Translations under genes and position numbers: made by a program | The notes under the pieces: generated by a model | Told to the model about the DNA's origin: nothing | What the model saw: the letters and a program-made list of their open reading frames with translations, nothing else | The model's database searches: none | Shown here: positions 32,741 through 44,117 of the stretch, one piece after another | Layout of the letters: each line of letters begins with the position of its first letter | How positions within the stretch are numbered: the first letter of the stretch is position 1 | From: Diplosphaera chodatii | Lineage: Eukaryota > Chlorophyta > Trebouxiophyceae > Prasiolales > Stichococcaceae | Assembly (NCBI GenBank): GCA_032358165.1 | Contig: JAALGY010000033.1 | Span: 1,116,001 to 1,180,000 of the forward strand | Direction: 5' to 3' | Length of the DNA: 64,000 nucleotides

Positions 32741-35700
32741 TCATAGGTAGCCCATCAGCTTCTTGTACGTAATCTGCTCCTTTGCGGTGACGCGGTCCTC
32801 GATCCAGTTGCCGCTGCTGGTGCGCCGGTTGTAGTCCTTGGCCGCCTTTGCCCGCACTGGATCTGCGAGTAGGGGCCACAAACTTCATTCCTGGACTCAA
32901 ATGGCTCGCTGCCCACCTGCGCATTGCAACCCTTGCAGCCCTGAGTAACTGCTGCACAACAAACATCAACAGTAGGCCGAGCACCAAGCAATAGGACTAT
33001 TTGTAGGCGGTTGTTGGTCTCTGCACACAAAAGTCTGTGTCAGGCGAGCGCACCGGCGTGCCCGAAGACCTCGTTGAGCGCGCACGTCTTCTTGTGCTGC
33101 TGGAAGATCTCGTCGGGGTCCATCTTGACCTGCGCCTGCAGCTGCGCCCACAGCGCCTGCCCCCGCGCCCACTCGGGCACCGGCTTCCGCGGCTCCTCGT
33201 CGTCATCCGACTCATCGCAGTCCGACCTGTCCGACACACGCACATATCGGTCATCGACAAGGGCAGCAACGTCCTGGAGTCGCAGCGTTGCCAAGGAAGA
33301 AGCCCCAACGTGTGCTGATGTGCTTGCTGCAAATGCCGTGCGCACCTGTAAGGCGAGATCTCATAGGAACGGACGGCGGCAGACACCGCAGCGGGCACAG
33401 TAGGTGGCGTCGCCCGCACCGCGCCCATAACAAACTCCTTTGCAGCCGCCAGCATGCCCTGCGGTGGTGGTGGCAGCAGTGATGTCAGTGCAGGGTGGTG
33501 GCGCTGGCAGCGGATGCAGAGGCGCAGCACCTGAGGCTGACCACTGGCAAGGTTGCTGCACTTGCCACATGCTCCCCGCACCTTCTTGCCAGTGCTGGAG
33601 TTCTCCAGTGCTGCAGGTTGGCTGGCGCTGATGGCGGCACCGATGGTGATCGTGGCAGGCGTCGCCTGCAGTCAACAGTGGACTGCTGCCATCAGATACC
33701 GTTAGTGCCACTTCATAAATGCTATCCAGGCTCGCCTGATAGCTTATCTGCTGGCAAGACCCTTCACACAGTGCCCGTGCACGTCCTCACCTGGCTGGGT
33801 GTGGAGCTGATGCTGTGCTTCTCGGCTTCAACCGTGTGCGAGTGGCTGCCCTTTGCATCGCTGGCCTCTGCCGGCTTCTGGAGTGTCTTCAGCAGCAGGC
33901 TGCCGCCACCGCTGCCGCTGCCAGAGGCCGACGGCGCCTGCACAGCGGCGCTGGCCTGCGGCCTCTGCTGCAGCGTAGAGGTGCTGGGCTGCTGCGAGGC
34001 TCCGTTGGGCAGGCGCGGCGCCAGTGGGTGGCGCTCGCCCAGGGGCGCCGGACGCTCCAGTGGCTTGAGCCTTTTGGCGTCAGACTGTGCAGCCTGTCCA
34101 ACACAAAGGACATGACGTTGGTGAAGCGTGCTCACGGCTGAGCGGATTTGACAGGGGAGAAGGGCGGGCCAGCAGATATTTTTGCAAGCAGGTGACAGTT
34201 GAAGCCTGGTGCAGCGCACCTGCATCTTGGCTGCGTCCTGCTTCCGCTTGCGCTCCCGCTCGTCAGCCTGCTGCACCGCCTCCTGTGTGACGTCGGCAGC
34301 GGAGGTTCAATGGCACACAGTGGACACTCACGCTGGCCACTGCACTAGTTGCCATTCAGTCACATGCCCTAAGCACGACAACAACCTATCAGCACTCACC
34401 TTGCGCTTGTTCTCATCGTCGGCACGCTTTGCACGCTGCTCCGCCTTGCGACGCCGCTCCTCAGCTTCCCTGCTCACAGCGGACGGCACTTTCAGTTGCT
34501 GACGCCATACAGGCTGTTGACAGGAAGTGACAGGCACATCACCGCCAAGAGGCTGTGTTGCAGGGTGCGCACCGCTGCTGCTGCCTCTGGCGCGCCAGCT
34601 CAGCGGCACGGGCCCTGGCAGCTTCCTCCTCCCTCGCCTGCAGCAGTGGCAGCACAACATCAGCTCGTCGGCGTGTCTCCTCTTTGATGACGACTGCATG
34701 CACAGAGTCGAGGCATGCTGTGTTCCTCTGCCCAGCCTGCGGTCTGGCCGCTCACAGATACACTGATGATGTCACACTTGATGCAAGCACAAGTCAGAAC
34801 CTTTGCAAGGCGGGCGAGCTCCTTGCGACGGGTGATCTCCTCGGCCTTGGCGCGGCGGGCAGCCTCCGCCTCCTCAGCCCTTGCCTTGACCAGCCGCGCC
34901 TGCTGCAGCGCCGCCACCTACCGGACCATCCCACATGCTGAAAATGAGTCTATACATGCGGCAATACCGCATGCTCGTGCACGTTTTCGGACGAGCAGCT
35001 GCACTGCATCAGGCAGAGCTGTAAAGCAATAGAGGCATTAGGTTGTTCAATGCAAGGGTGTGATTGCCGGGGTTCTGACCTTGGGGGCGTCCTTGCGCTT
35101 GGCGGCGAACATCGGCTCTGTCGGCGCAGGCTTGGCGGACACAAAGGAGCGGAAGCCAGACATGATATTGGACATGACGCCGCCCTGCTGCTGTGGCGCC
35201 GCCTCTGCCTGCTGCAGTCCTTCTGCCTCTGGCTGGCTGGTGGTATCGAGCGGCCGGTCCTCCCTGCTGCCGCTGGTGGTGATGCCATCAGTTACACTGC
35301 TGGCCTTGCCCTGGCTGGCGCTGCTGGTTCTGCCGCCCGCGCCACCGCTGCTGCGGCCATCGGTGGTCTCCGCCCGGGCCCGGGGCACGCTGGGCGGCAG
35401 CGGGAGGGTAGCTGCCTCGGACAGCACCACAATTGCAGGCTGCACTGCAGCGGCTGGAGTGCCTGCGGCTTCTGCGACCACCTCTTCGCAGGCGGCTGTG
35501 GCACTTCGGCCACCGGCGTCCTCTGCTGCGCAGGGTTCACCGCTGGCTGCTTGGTGAGCAGTCTGCGCAGCCTGCTCCTCATCTTTGCCTGCTGCTGGGC
35601 TGAGGGCGGCCAAGCTGCTGGCACCCAGCATGCTGTCAGGCTTGCTGTTGGACTGCGCTCGTGCAGTGGCTGGTGTCCCCTCAGCCGGCGGCTGTGCTGC

Positions 35701-37551
35701 AGGGCTGGGCGCTGCTGGCGTCGCAGCTGCATCAGTGGACCTGTCAGCTGGAGCCGCTGGCACGTCAGACATGCTGTCATCGCCTGGGCCTGCAGCTGCT
35801 CCTCCTAAGTGCTGCTGGTCGACAGGTGACGCCTGTGCTGGGGCGTCATCGGCAGCCGCCAGCCCAGCCTGGGGTGTGGCGCCCTGCGTGGCCTCAGGAG
35901 GCGCTGGGCTGTCCGTCTGCTGCAGCTGCCCGCTGGGCGCTGCAGGGGCTGAGTCGGTGGTGGGTACCATCCCTGCGGCTGCACATGCAGGAGATGCAGC
36001 TGCGATGGGAGCTGCAGGGGTAGCAGCGACCTTGCGGCTGCTGCTTCTGGTTGCAGTGGCGCGCTGCTGGTGCAGCGCACCGGCTGGCAGGAGCTCCTCA
36101 GCTGCAGGGGAGACCTCAGGGCTGGCCTCCGCAGCAGCGGACGCCGGTGTAGCCACAACCATGGGAGTCGGCAGGGGGGTGGGGTCGGGCTTGCGGCTGC
36201 GGCTGCGTGCGGCGCGCGACCGGGTGGTGCGCGGCTCCGAGGCTGCAGGGAGCGCAGCGGCCGGCGTCTGGCTGGCGGCCAGCGCCGCGCGGGTCATGCG
36301 CCGCGGCAGTGCCACCGCTGGCGTGGCGGCGATGCCGGAGGCGGGCGTGCCGGCGGCGCTGCTTGCCGCCTTGCTCTGGCCGCGGGTGCGCCGTGCCAGC
36401 GGCCTCACGGCTGCAAGCTCAGCTGCTGGCTCAGGCCCCGGTGTGGGCTCTGCGTTAGCTGCAGCTGTCATCGCGGCGGCCCCGTCTCCAGCGGGTGCAG
36501 CAGGCTCCTCGGCGGCCGGTGGCGATGCTACAGCATTGGACTGCTCAGCCACCTGTTCCGCGGCTTCGGGCTGGTCAGCCGGTGCCACGGCCTCAGACGC
36601 CTTCGCGCGGCGGCTGCCCTTCTTGGAGGCTGCCGCCTTGCGGCCCTTCGGCTGGCTCTGCTTGGGCGCCGGCTTCGCAGCTGGCTCGTGCGGCTCTGCC
36701 CCGACGTCATCGTCGTCAGCAGTGGCATTGTGGCCTGCTGCTGCAGCTTCCTCAGCTATTGCAGCGGTCTCAGGCTGGGCTGCCTCTGCAGGCTCTCCGG
36801 CCTCTCCTGCGCATATGCATTGACGCTACTCAGCAGGTGTACCGCAGCTGTATATATAGAAGTCAGTTGCGTGCCTGCTGTCAGGCGAACACGATTCATG
36901 GACGCTATATGCCTCGTCACAGCTCCTGCTATACAAGGCTGCAATGTGCTGACAGCACCCTCTGTGCAAGCATACCCGTGGGGGCCGCCTGCGCCTGGGG
37001 CACCTCCGCAGCCTCCAGCTCGGCAGCCTCCTCAGCAACGGTCTCCAGCAGCGCCGCACGGCGTGTGCGGCGGGCTGGCCCTGTGCGCTTGGTCGGCAGT
37101 GGCGGCAGCTGTGCAGCGTTCTCCTGCAAGCATCATAGTCACACCAGGTCGATCAGGCGATCCCGAACGCATGTCGTCTTTCCGATCTGCCCTTTCGTGC
37201 TGTGCGCATTGGGGTGACGCGCGCATGCTGCACCCGGTGCCACACTACAATTCGCGATCATGTCCCAACAGAAGCGAACGACAGCTGGGGTCACACGCAG
37301 GCTGATCACTGAAGCATGCATGAGCATGATGATCTGCTTACCTTGCCATCCCTGTCGGCTTTTGCTTTGCTGCGCGTGGCCCGCTGCCGCTTGGCGGGCG
37401 GCGGACCGCACTCGGCAATCGCCAGCCGGGCTGTTTCCACCAGGCCGCGCAGCCAGCCTTGCGCCGAGGCGAGCTGCTCGTCCGCATTGTTCAGCTGATC
37501 ATCTGCGACGCTTGTGAGCGTGGAGACGGCGGTGCTGAAGTTGCGCGCCAT
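32741..37551 (-). CDS. INCENP: Inner centromere protein (chromosomal passenger complex scaffold)
   Basis: Scaffold that activates Aurora kinase at centromere and spindle midzone. ATG at 37551-37549; exon 1 (37551-37342) carries a helical N-terminus (ADEQLASAQGWLRGLVETA) of the kind that binds Survivin/Borealin. After exon 37123-36976, a very large exon (36806-35080) encodes a basic, Ala/Pro/Thr-rich disordered region. Several small exons (34917-34801 onward) encode highly charged helix (LVKARAEEAEAARRAK, EAEERRRKAEQRAKRADDEN, ADERERKRKQDAAK), matching the single-alpha-helix region. Near the 3' end comes SYEISPYR spliced to SDCDESDDDEE, then the IN-box RKPVPEWARGQALWAQL with DPDEIF (exon 33226-33054). 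A last exon (32862-32741) supplies DYNRRTSSGNW, equivalent to the TSS-type Aurora activation motif, and ends in TGA 32743-32741. Without that last splice the frame stops at 33040 and loses the TSS motif. Estimated length is about 1,050-1,100 residues, most of it disordered. Confidence 0.85.
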
Positions 37552-38666
37552 GCTTGCCACCGGGCTGTGACGCTGTTGCTCGCACAGTCAGAACATCGGT
37601 CTGCCAGCCGATGCGCCGCAGGGGCTGCTCAGACGCACAGTATGCATCAGGTAAAGCTCACAGGATGCTGTGCAGCGCTGAGGTGCCTTGCGCGCATGCA
37701 AACGCCTGCCTGTTGCCGCATGCAGCTGTCACTGGGGAAATAATCCGTTTCGGTTGCATGACCAAAGCTCGAGGGTTTTGCAGGTGTGCCAAGCCGCCCC
37801 GTAGCACAAAGGGGACCAAGTTCTTCAAATCACCTTGGTAGCACCCCTACATAGGCGGAGCGCGGCCTGCGAGAAGGTGCTTTGGCGCAGTGCGACGCCA
37901 CTGTCCGTCCTGCTCTTTCTTGCTCGCAAACATTTGCTGGAGCTGTGCGCGTGTGTGCTGGACCAAGCCAGCCGCACCGCCGCTCGTTGCTGCAAGTGCA
38001 GCAGCCAAACAGCGAAGGCCCTGCCAAGCCACACAGTGGGCAAGCAGTTCGTGCTGTACGCTGTAGCCTTGACACGCCACCCCGGGCTCGGCTGACTGCC
38101 ACCTACGCTGGTCCTGCCCCTGCCAACGTGCGTTCACACAGGGACCACTGTATCTTAATCTTTGGCAGCTGCGCTGTAGAGTGCCCAACAACAGCAGCGG
38201 AGTGTGTCAACCGTGGCAGTGTCATCTCGATATGTGGTGGTTGGCAGGAGCTATAGTTCAGCCCTGCCCATCCTTGCAAAAAAAGCCAGCTGCACCATCT
38301 GGCGTTGGCTTTGCAAAAGTTTTGCAAATGCCTTTGCACAGCATCAAGCACGACGCATGTCGTCAACATCTGTTGCGGAAGCATCTCAGGCGACCTCCCT
38401 ATGTTGCAGTGGCAACCCTGCCACCGGGCGCAGCCAGCAGCAGCCCCCTTCTGGCTGGCCGGCCCTCCGCCTGCCGCTGCTGCGGCAGCTGCCCTGCCGG
38501 CTCCCTGCACGGCGTGCCGGCATGCTGGCAGCACGCCAGTGAGCCCACCGCAAAGCCGTGAACGTCATTGCCGCGGCTGCTGTGCGGAAGCGGCGTCCGC
38601 GCTGCTGGGCGGCAGTACAGCCGCTGCAGCGCCAGTGCAGCCTGCGACGCCCTGTCCACTTTGACG
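37552..38666. other. Divergent intergenic region between INCENP and the cyclin gene
   Basis: About 1.1 kb that should contain both promoters and 5' UTRs. Short frames occur on both strands. The longest on the minus strand (ending near 37847) has a helix-like stretch (VQHELLAHCVAWQGLRC) but no recognisable family and no clear start, so it is not called. No TATA-like or other regulatory motif stood out. Confidence 0.4.
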
Positions 38667-41175
38667 ATGTCGACGGCGGGGCCGTCCAGGCTGCCGAGCG
38701 GCGGCTCCGTGCCGCCGCTGTCGCCGCTGATGTCCCCGCACCAGACGCCGCGCCCTGAGCAGCCCAACTTCTTCCGCCCGCGGTATTACACCAAGGAGCA
38801 GACCGAGCAGGAGGCCCCCAGCGTCAAGGCTGGCATGTCGCTGAAGAAGGTGGCCTCGCAGCGCAAGCAGTACGTGAAGCTCATCATTGACGTCTGCCGC
38901 CACTCGCACCTCGGCCAGTTCATCGCCTGCTCCGCCATCACCTTCTGCCACCACTTCTACCTTGCCCGGGTGCGCTGTCGGCTGCTGCATGCATCTGTCT
39001 GAGCCCCTGCACGAGCTGTTGGTCTGCACGGCTTTGACCCAGCCGTCGCGCCTCAGCTCCAGTGTGTGCCAGGGTGTGCGCCCCCTGACCTTCTGCCGCT
39101 GTGAACCCTGCCCCCCTTTCTGCCTGCAGACGATGCAGCAGAACGACCCGATGCTGGTGGCCATGGCCGCGGTCTTCCTCGCAAGCAAGTCGGAGAACCA
39201 TGGCAAGGCGCAGCTGCATCATGTCATCGGCTGGTTCTTCAAGATCAAGTACGGCAAGGACAAGGAGATGGCCACCAAGATGTTTGCCATGATGTCGAAC
39301 CCGCAGCAGTACGAGTGGCTGCGAGACATCGTGCTCAAGGTACGACGGCACCCCTGCATGGTGCTCTTGGCTTGGTCATCTGATATCTTATGCGCTCCAG
39401 CCACAGTCACATTCTCTGTGCGCACCTCTGCCCTTGAGCTGGTGTCCTGCGCATGTACACCTATCGACGCTCATTGGGAATCTGTTGCTTTTGCCCGCAC
39501 TGCAGGCGGAACGAGCGCTGCTGTATGTGCTGGGGTTCCGCTTCCAGGTGGACCAGCCCACCGCAAGGCTGCTGCAGTTTGCGACCAAGTACAAGCTCGA
39601 CAGCTTCTACAAGGTCACCGCGCCGGGTGGCTCCAAGCTCTCACAGGTATGCTCATGCTCATGCCAACCTCCCGTCGAGTCATCACACCCATGTTGGCCT
39701 GTTGCTCCCTTGCGCCACTGCTTCTTTAACCCACATGAAATTTCTGAAACTGTTGGAGGCGTGCACCCGACTGCTTGACTGTCAGTCTGCCTCAGCACCC
39801 CATGGTTTACCTTGTCCTGTCTTACCATGCTTGCTGCACTGCCACAGCTGGCGGCCAACTTCCTGAACGACAGCTGGGAGACGACGCTATGCTTGCGGCA
39901 CCCGGCAAACTTCCTGGCGGCCGGCATGCTGTACAGCGCGATCAAGGTCACCAAGACCGAAGTGCCCCTGCAGGAGGGCGGCAAGCCCTGGTGCGCATCT
40001 GCACATTCCTCTGCGAATTTCCCTTGTTGCGAGCGGCACACGAGCATCTCAAACCCTGGTCAGTCAGCAGCAGTGCCAGTTGCTGTGCTGAAGCGAACTC
40101 AGCAATGCTGTCGCATCTGGCGCAGGTATGAGCTGGCCGCCGGCGCCACGCAGCAGCAGCTGGAGGCGTTCGATGCGGAGGTCATGCAGCTGTATCAGCA
40201 GATGCCGGTGGATGGCAAGTCGGGCAAGAGGGCTGCCAGCAAGGCAGGCGCTGGCCCGAAGCCGGCTGCGGACGGCAGCAAAGCAGTGCAGCAGAACGGC
40301 GAGGCCCGACAGCATGTGCCACCTGCGCCTGGCACGCCAGTGTCTGCAGGTGATATCGCATGAAATGAACAAAACTGCCCACTCGACGTGCTAAGTCCAC
40401 CTTGGGGTGGCGCCGTGTCATTGGGCCCCGTCACCCACCGCGTCGTAGCCAGGGGTGCAGGTCGGTGCCTCCTCACCTTCTTCAGTTCTCACGTTGCCAG
40501 CATGCGACTCAACTGTGTTGCCAACATCTTGCAATGCAGGGTATGCACCAGCGCACCGTGCAGCCGCCCGTGAGCATACACCGGACGACACACGCAGCGG
40601 CGGCGCAAGCGAGCAGCCCGCCGCCAAGCGGCCTCGTACAGGTATTGATGGTGCTGCTGCTGCAGCGCCTGCTGCCAAGCAGCCCCGCACGGGTGGCGGT
40701 GGCTCCACTGCTGCGCCGCCGCCGCAGCAGCCACCCGCTGGCAGCAGCGGTGCCGCTGGCGGCCAGCGTCTCAAGGCAGAGGGCATGCCATTAGCGCAGT
40801 CGGCTGGCCGCACGGCTCCAGCAACGAATGGCGTCGCCTCGGCAGTGCAGCAGAAGGGCTTGCCGCCCAGCGGCGGGCCGCAGCCAGTGACTGCCACTCA
40901 CGCTGTCAGCAGGGCAGCAGGCAACACAGCACAGCCTCAGCCCCAGCAGCCTGCCGCCGGCACCCCCACCGTCCGGACAGCTCCACCAGGTGGGCCTGCT
41001 GTTGCTCCTTCTTGGCCCAAACTTGCAGCTGCCTATACGATGCCGGCTGTAATGCCCATCTTGCTGTTCCCACACCTGGGACTCACACATGGGCCATGGC
41101 ACAGGCCTGGCTGCGGGTTCCGCTCCTGCCACAGCCCTGCCAGGCATGCAGACCACACCTGCCGGCACTGCCTGA
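38667..41175 (+). CDS. Cyclin T/K-like protein (transcriptional CDK partner)
   Basis: Probable regulatory partner of a CDK9/CDK12-type kinase that phosphorylates RNA polymerase II. Seven exons (38667-38969, 39130-39339, 39506-39646, 39848-39990, 40126-40349, 40540-40989, 41105-41175) total 1542 nt, giving 513 residues with all phases consistent. The first cyclin box includes RPRYYTKEQTEQE, ITFCHHFYLAR, NDPMLVAMAAVFLASKSEN and LRDIVLKAERALLYVLGFRF. The second includes LAANFLNDSWETTLCLRHP and FLAAGMLYSAIKVTK. The HxFYxR and ERxLLxxLGF patterns and the NFLNDSWxTxLCL motif are typical of cyclins T, K and L; T or K is favoured because no RS tail is present. The C-terminal half is Ala/Gly/Gln/Pro-rich with KRPRTG and KQPRTG repeats that could be nuclear localisation signals. 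The last small exon was chosen because it restores the frame and gives a short Ala/Thr-rich end with TGA 41173-41175. Confidence 0.82.
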
Positions 41176-41604
41176 GTCCTGTGGCCATTAGTCATGGCAC
41201 AGTGCTGCGTGCTGTGTACGCCCCGCCTTCTGTGATGTTTGGGCCTGGCGCTGGCTGCGCATGTGTGGTCGCCTGCTGCCATTGTCGTGTTGCTGCATGG
41301 AGTGCGGCCATTCGTTGGGTGTACATGTCTGTCTCAAGCTTGAAGTACCCTGTAACAAGAGTTGTAACGCGTTCAAAGACCATGCTGATGCATCCAACCC
41401 TTGCAAACTCAATCTGCCGCCAACATATTTACATGACCCAAGCATGCATGACCCATATATATTGCATGGAATGCATCATGAAACCGCCTTCAATCATGGC
41501 GCACAATAAGAATGTTGAGTGTTCATACAGTCACACCCATATGAGCATCGACGTTGGGGCTAGAACAATGGTCGGAACACTAGTATAGACGCAAACCCTG
41601 ATGA

Positions 41605-43413
41605 TCACTGTCTCAACGGTGTGAGAGCCACGCTCCTCTCAAATGTTGGCCGTGGTGACCCATGCTTGCTGCTTAAACGGTCAACGGCTAGCAACTGTGC
41701 CTCCTCATCATCGGTGTCTTGGCCCTCTGAACTCTGCGGCACAGGCTCCTGCGAATCCCTGCTGCGCTGCTGCCAGCCCTCTGACGCCATGACGGCCATG
41801 GTGCCCAGGCAGATGACCCCAGCCCCAGCAGCCTCCATGACAGTCGGCACCTCATTGAAGATGAACAACCCTGCCAGGGTTCCCCACACGACTGACAGGT
41901 ATGAGATGGCTGCCGATGGCGCTGCCTTCATCCGCCGCAGCCCCATTGTCATGGTCACTTGGAACAGGTAGGCACTGATGCCTGCAACAAGATGGACAGT
42001 CGTGTCAGCATCTGGCTTGTATGTATGTCCAGGCACTCACCAGGTGCAATGATGATTGGTGTGTTCATGCATCATACTGCTGTTGCTCATACAGGATGCT
42101 ACCTGTGCCCAGCAGCAAGCTGCTTTGCAGCAAGTTGCTGGGTGTCACCCATTGCCCCGGCACAAGTGCACAGGCAGCAGTGGCGCCGGCGCTGCAGGTT
42201 GCACCATCAATGTGAATGTTCAAACTGTGCAACAGATTGAGACACTATAGGAACGAATGGTTGATGTAAGCTGACATGCAGATATGTGAATGTCTTACCT
42301 AGATATCGTCCCCAGCCAAAGGATGATCACATTTGGGTGATCCGTCTTGCGTAGCTCCCTCACAGATAGCTGCACAGGGACGATGAAGTGCTACGGCGCT
42401 ACTTGGAGCACATCGAAAAGTGGGCACACCACACTGCTGCTGCACGACGGACCAGCTGCGAAGATATGTAAAGTCCTCACCTCACAAAGAGTACCCTCAC
42501 CTTGACAAGGCTGCCGACAAATGCCTGCAGCAGCGCTGCAATGACACCAGCTGTATTCAAACGCTGTTTGCCGCCAAATATGAAAGGCGGCTTCAAGCAC
42601 AGCACCACACCGATGATGCACACTGGTGTCATCGCCAGCACCATCCTGCACAGGTCGACAGCTGTTGAGCTGTGCAAGATTCATCTCGACTACACCGCAC
42701 AAGCAACGAATCCAGGAATGCACAGTGGGAGCTTGGGCACACCACGAAGGGTGCTCCTTGACCAGCAGCGGACTCAGCAATGCCACGATCAGGGGTGTGA
42801 GGAAGCCGAACACGACAACGTCTGACAGCGGCAGCAGCAGCAGTGCTGTATACCATAGGCAGATACCTGCAGAGGCCAGAAAAACGGAATCGGATGGGAG
42901 GGCTGTGTGTCACGTTGAGTGTATGCAGGTATGAGCACCTCATATTGAGTGCTCATCTGGACGCACTACCTGCAAAGCCGACCAGGCTGCGAGCCAGCAG
43001 CAGCCATTGGCGGTTGCCGCGCGGGTCCTGCCGGCGCACAGTCACCGTCAGCAGAGCGCACACCAGCATGACGGAGCTGCGTGCCAGCACGATCTCCATG
43101 ACCGGTAACCCATGCTGCCCTGCAGGCAGTGACAATCCTTCACAAAAGAGCTGCAGTGCGGCCGTGGCAGCTGAAGGCAGCGCAACGGGGCCTTCGCAAA
43201 GTGCCATGAGCATGTGGCGCTTACAGGACGCTCACCGGCAAGCTTAGCGCAGCTGGCCATAAGCATGACGAACACTGTGGACAGGGCATTGAACGCAGCT
43301 CCGATGACGACATGCTCTGATGTGTCGCTCTTCAGTTGCTCCGGCCCCGCTGCTGCCTTCTGTCCTGGGTGGCCGCTGGCTGCCACCTCAGGTGCTGCTC
43401 GGGACACGTGCAT
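41605..43413 (-). CDS. EamA-type drug/metabolite transporter (DMT superfamily)
   Basis: Multi-pass membrane transporter with two EamA repeats and about ten predicted helices. Seven exons (43413-43236, 43119-42970, 42866-42743, 42645-42501, 42369-42299, 42191-42103, 41981-41605) sum to 1134 nt, giving 377 residues with every phase matching. Landmarks are AAFNALSTVFVMLMAS (helix 1), GLPVMEIVLARSSVMLVCAL, YTALLLLPLSDVVVFGFL (the LPLsDa motif of plant and SLC35G-like members), PLIVALLSPLLVKEHPSW, RMVLAMTPVCIIGVVLCL, SAYLFQVTMTMGLRRM and SYLSVVWGTLAGLFIFNEVP. The C-terminal tail is acidic and polar (GQDTDDEEAQLL), probably cytosolic. The substrate cannot be told from sequence; relatives are reported to move diverse metabolites. 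The membrane (plasma, Golgi or plastid) is also open. No clear transit peptide precedes helix 1. Confidence 0.85.
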
Positions 43414-44117
43414 GATTGGGACGGACGCAGAGCTCGCTGTTGTGAATTCACATGCCTAGAAAGTACAAACGCGATGTTCCAGCTCGAGCGCATTGTACAC
43501 ACTAGCTCAACACTATGCTTTGTGTGAGGCGCATGCACAACTGCTCGTGATGTTGCACTTGCATGACGCGCTGCCTGCAATACGCGCCGTGACCCGGAAA
43601 GCTAGCAACGTTACTCTGGCATGTGATTCTATCAACTGCCCATGTGCATCTGCTACGACTGCTTCCGCAGCAATGTGCCCATGCTGTCAGACAGATTTGT
43701 CATCGCCAGGTCATGCGTGCGAAATGTCACCTATGCATTTCATAACCTCCAACAACAACCAGAGACTGATTGCCCTGCAGGTGTGTGACACAGACGTCGC
43801 GGTCGTCTCGCTTTGCAGATTGAAGGACGCCTGCACAACAGTGGGTGGTGCTTTTGAGCATGCATGCATGCACTGGGTCAGAGAAGCGGTCAGCATTGAT
43901 GATGTCGAGTGACGAAAGTATTGCTGATGTGTGCTGAGCAGACGCTCTCCTTTACGAACCGCACGCATTTGTGAAGCGGTTGGATCCCCAGCACCAACTT
44001 GCCGCATGGTGGCCTGCATGCGCCGATCGTTTGAGACAGGCGCATAGGGTGTCGAGGAACGACGTGCTCACATATGCGTATCAACTTTGGGGAGCAGCCC
44101 TGAGCTTCGGCCCGGCA
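43414..44117. other. Divergent intergenic region between the EamA gene and lipase D
   Basis: About 0.7 kb between two divergent starts. No ordered protein frame was seen. It should hold both promoters; no specific element was recognised. Confidence 0.45.

Noticed and set aside
33040..33042. TGA as the end of INCENP
   Set aside because: An in-phase splice to 32862 adds the expected TSS-type motif. The early stop would be an intron-retained form.
37847..38191. Minus-strand frame with VQHELLAHCVAWQGLRC
   Set aside because: Looks helical but has no clear start exon, family or splice support. It lies in the divergent promoter region.
38667..41175. Cyclin L identity
   Set aside because: No Arg/Ser-rich tail was seen. 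The tail is Ala/Gly/Gln/Pro with KRPRTG repeats, so T or K is more likely, though not proven.
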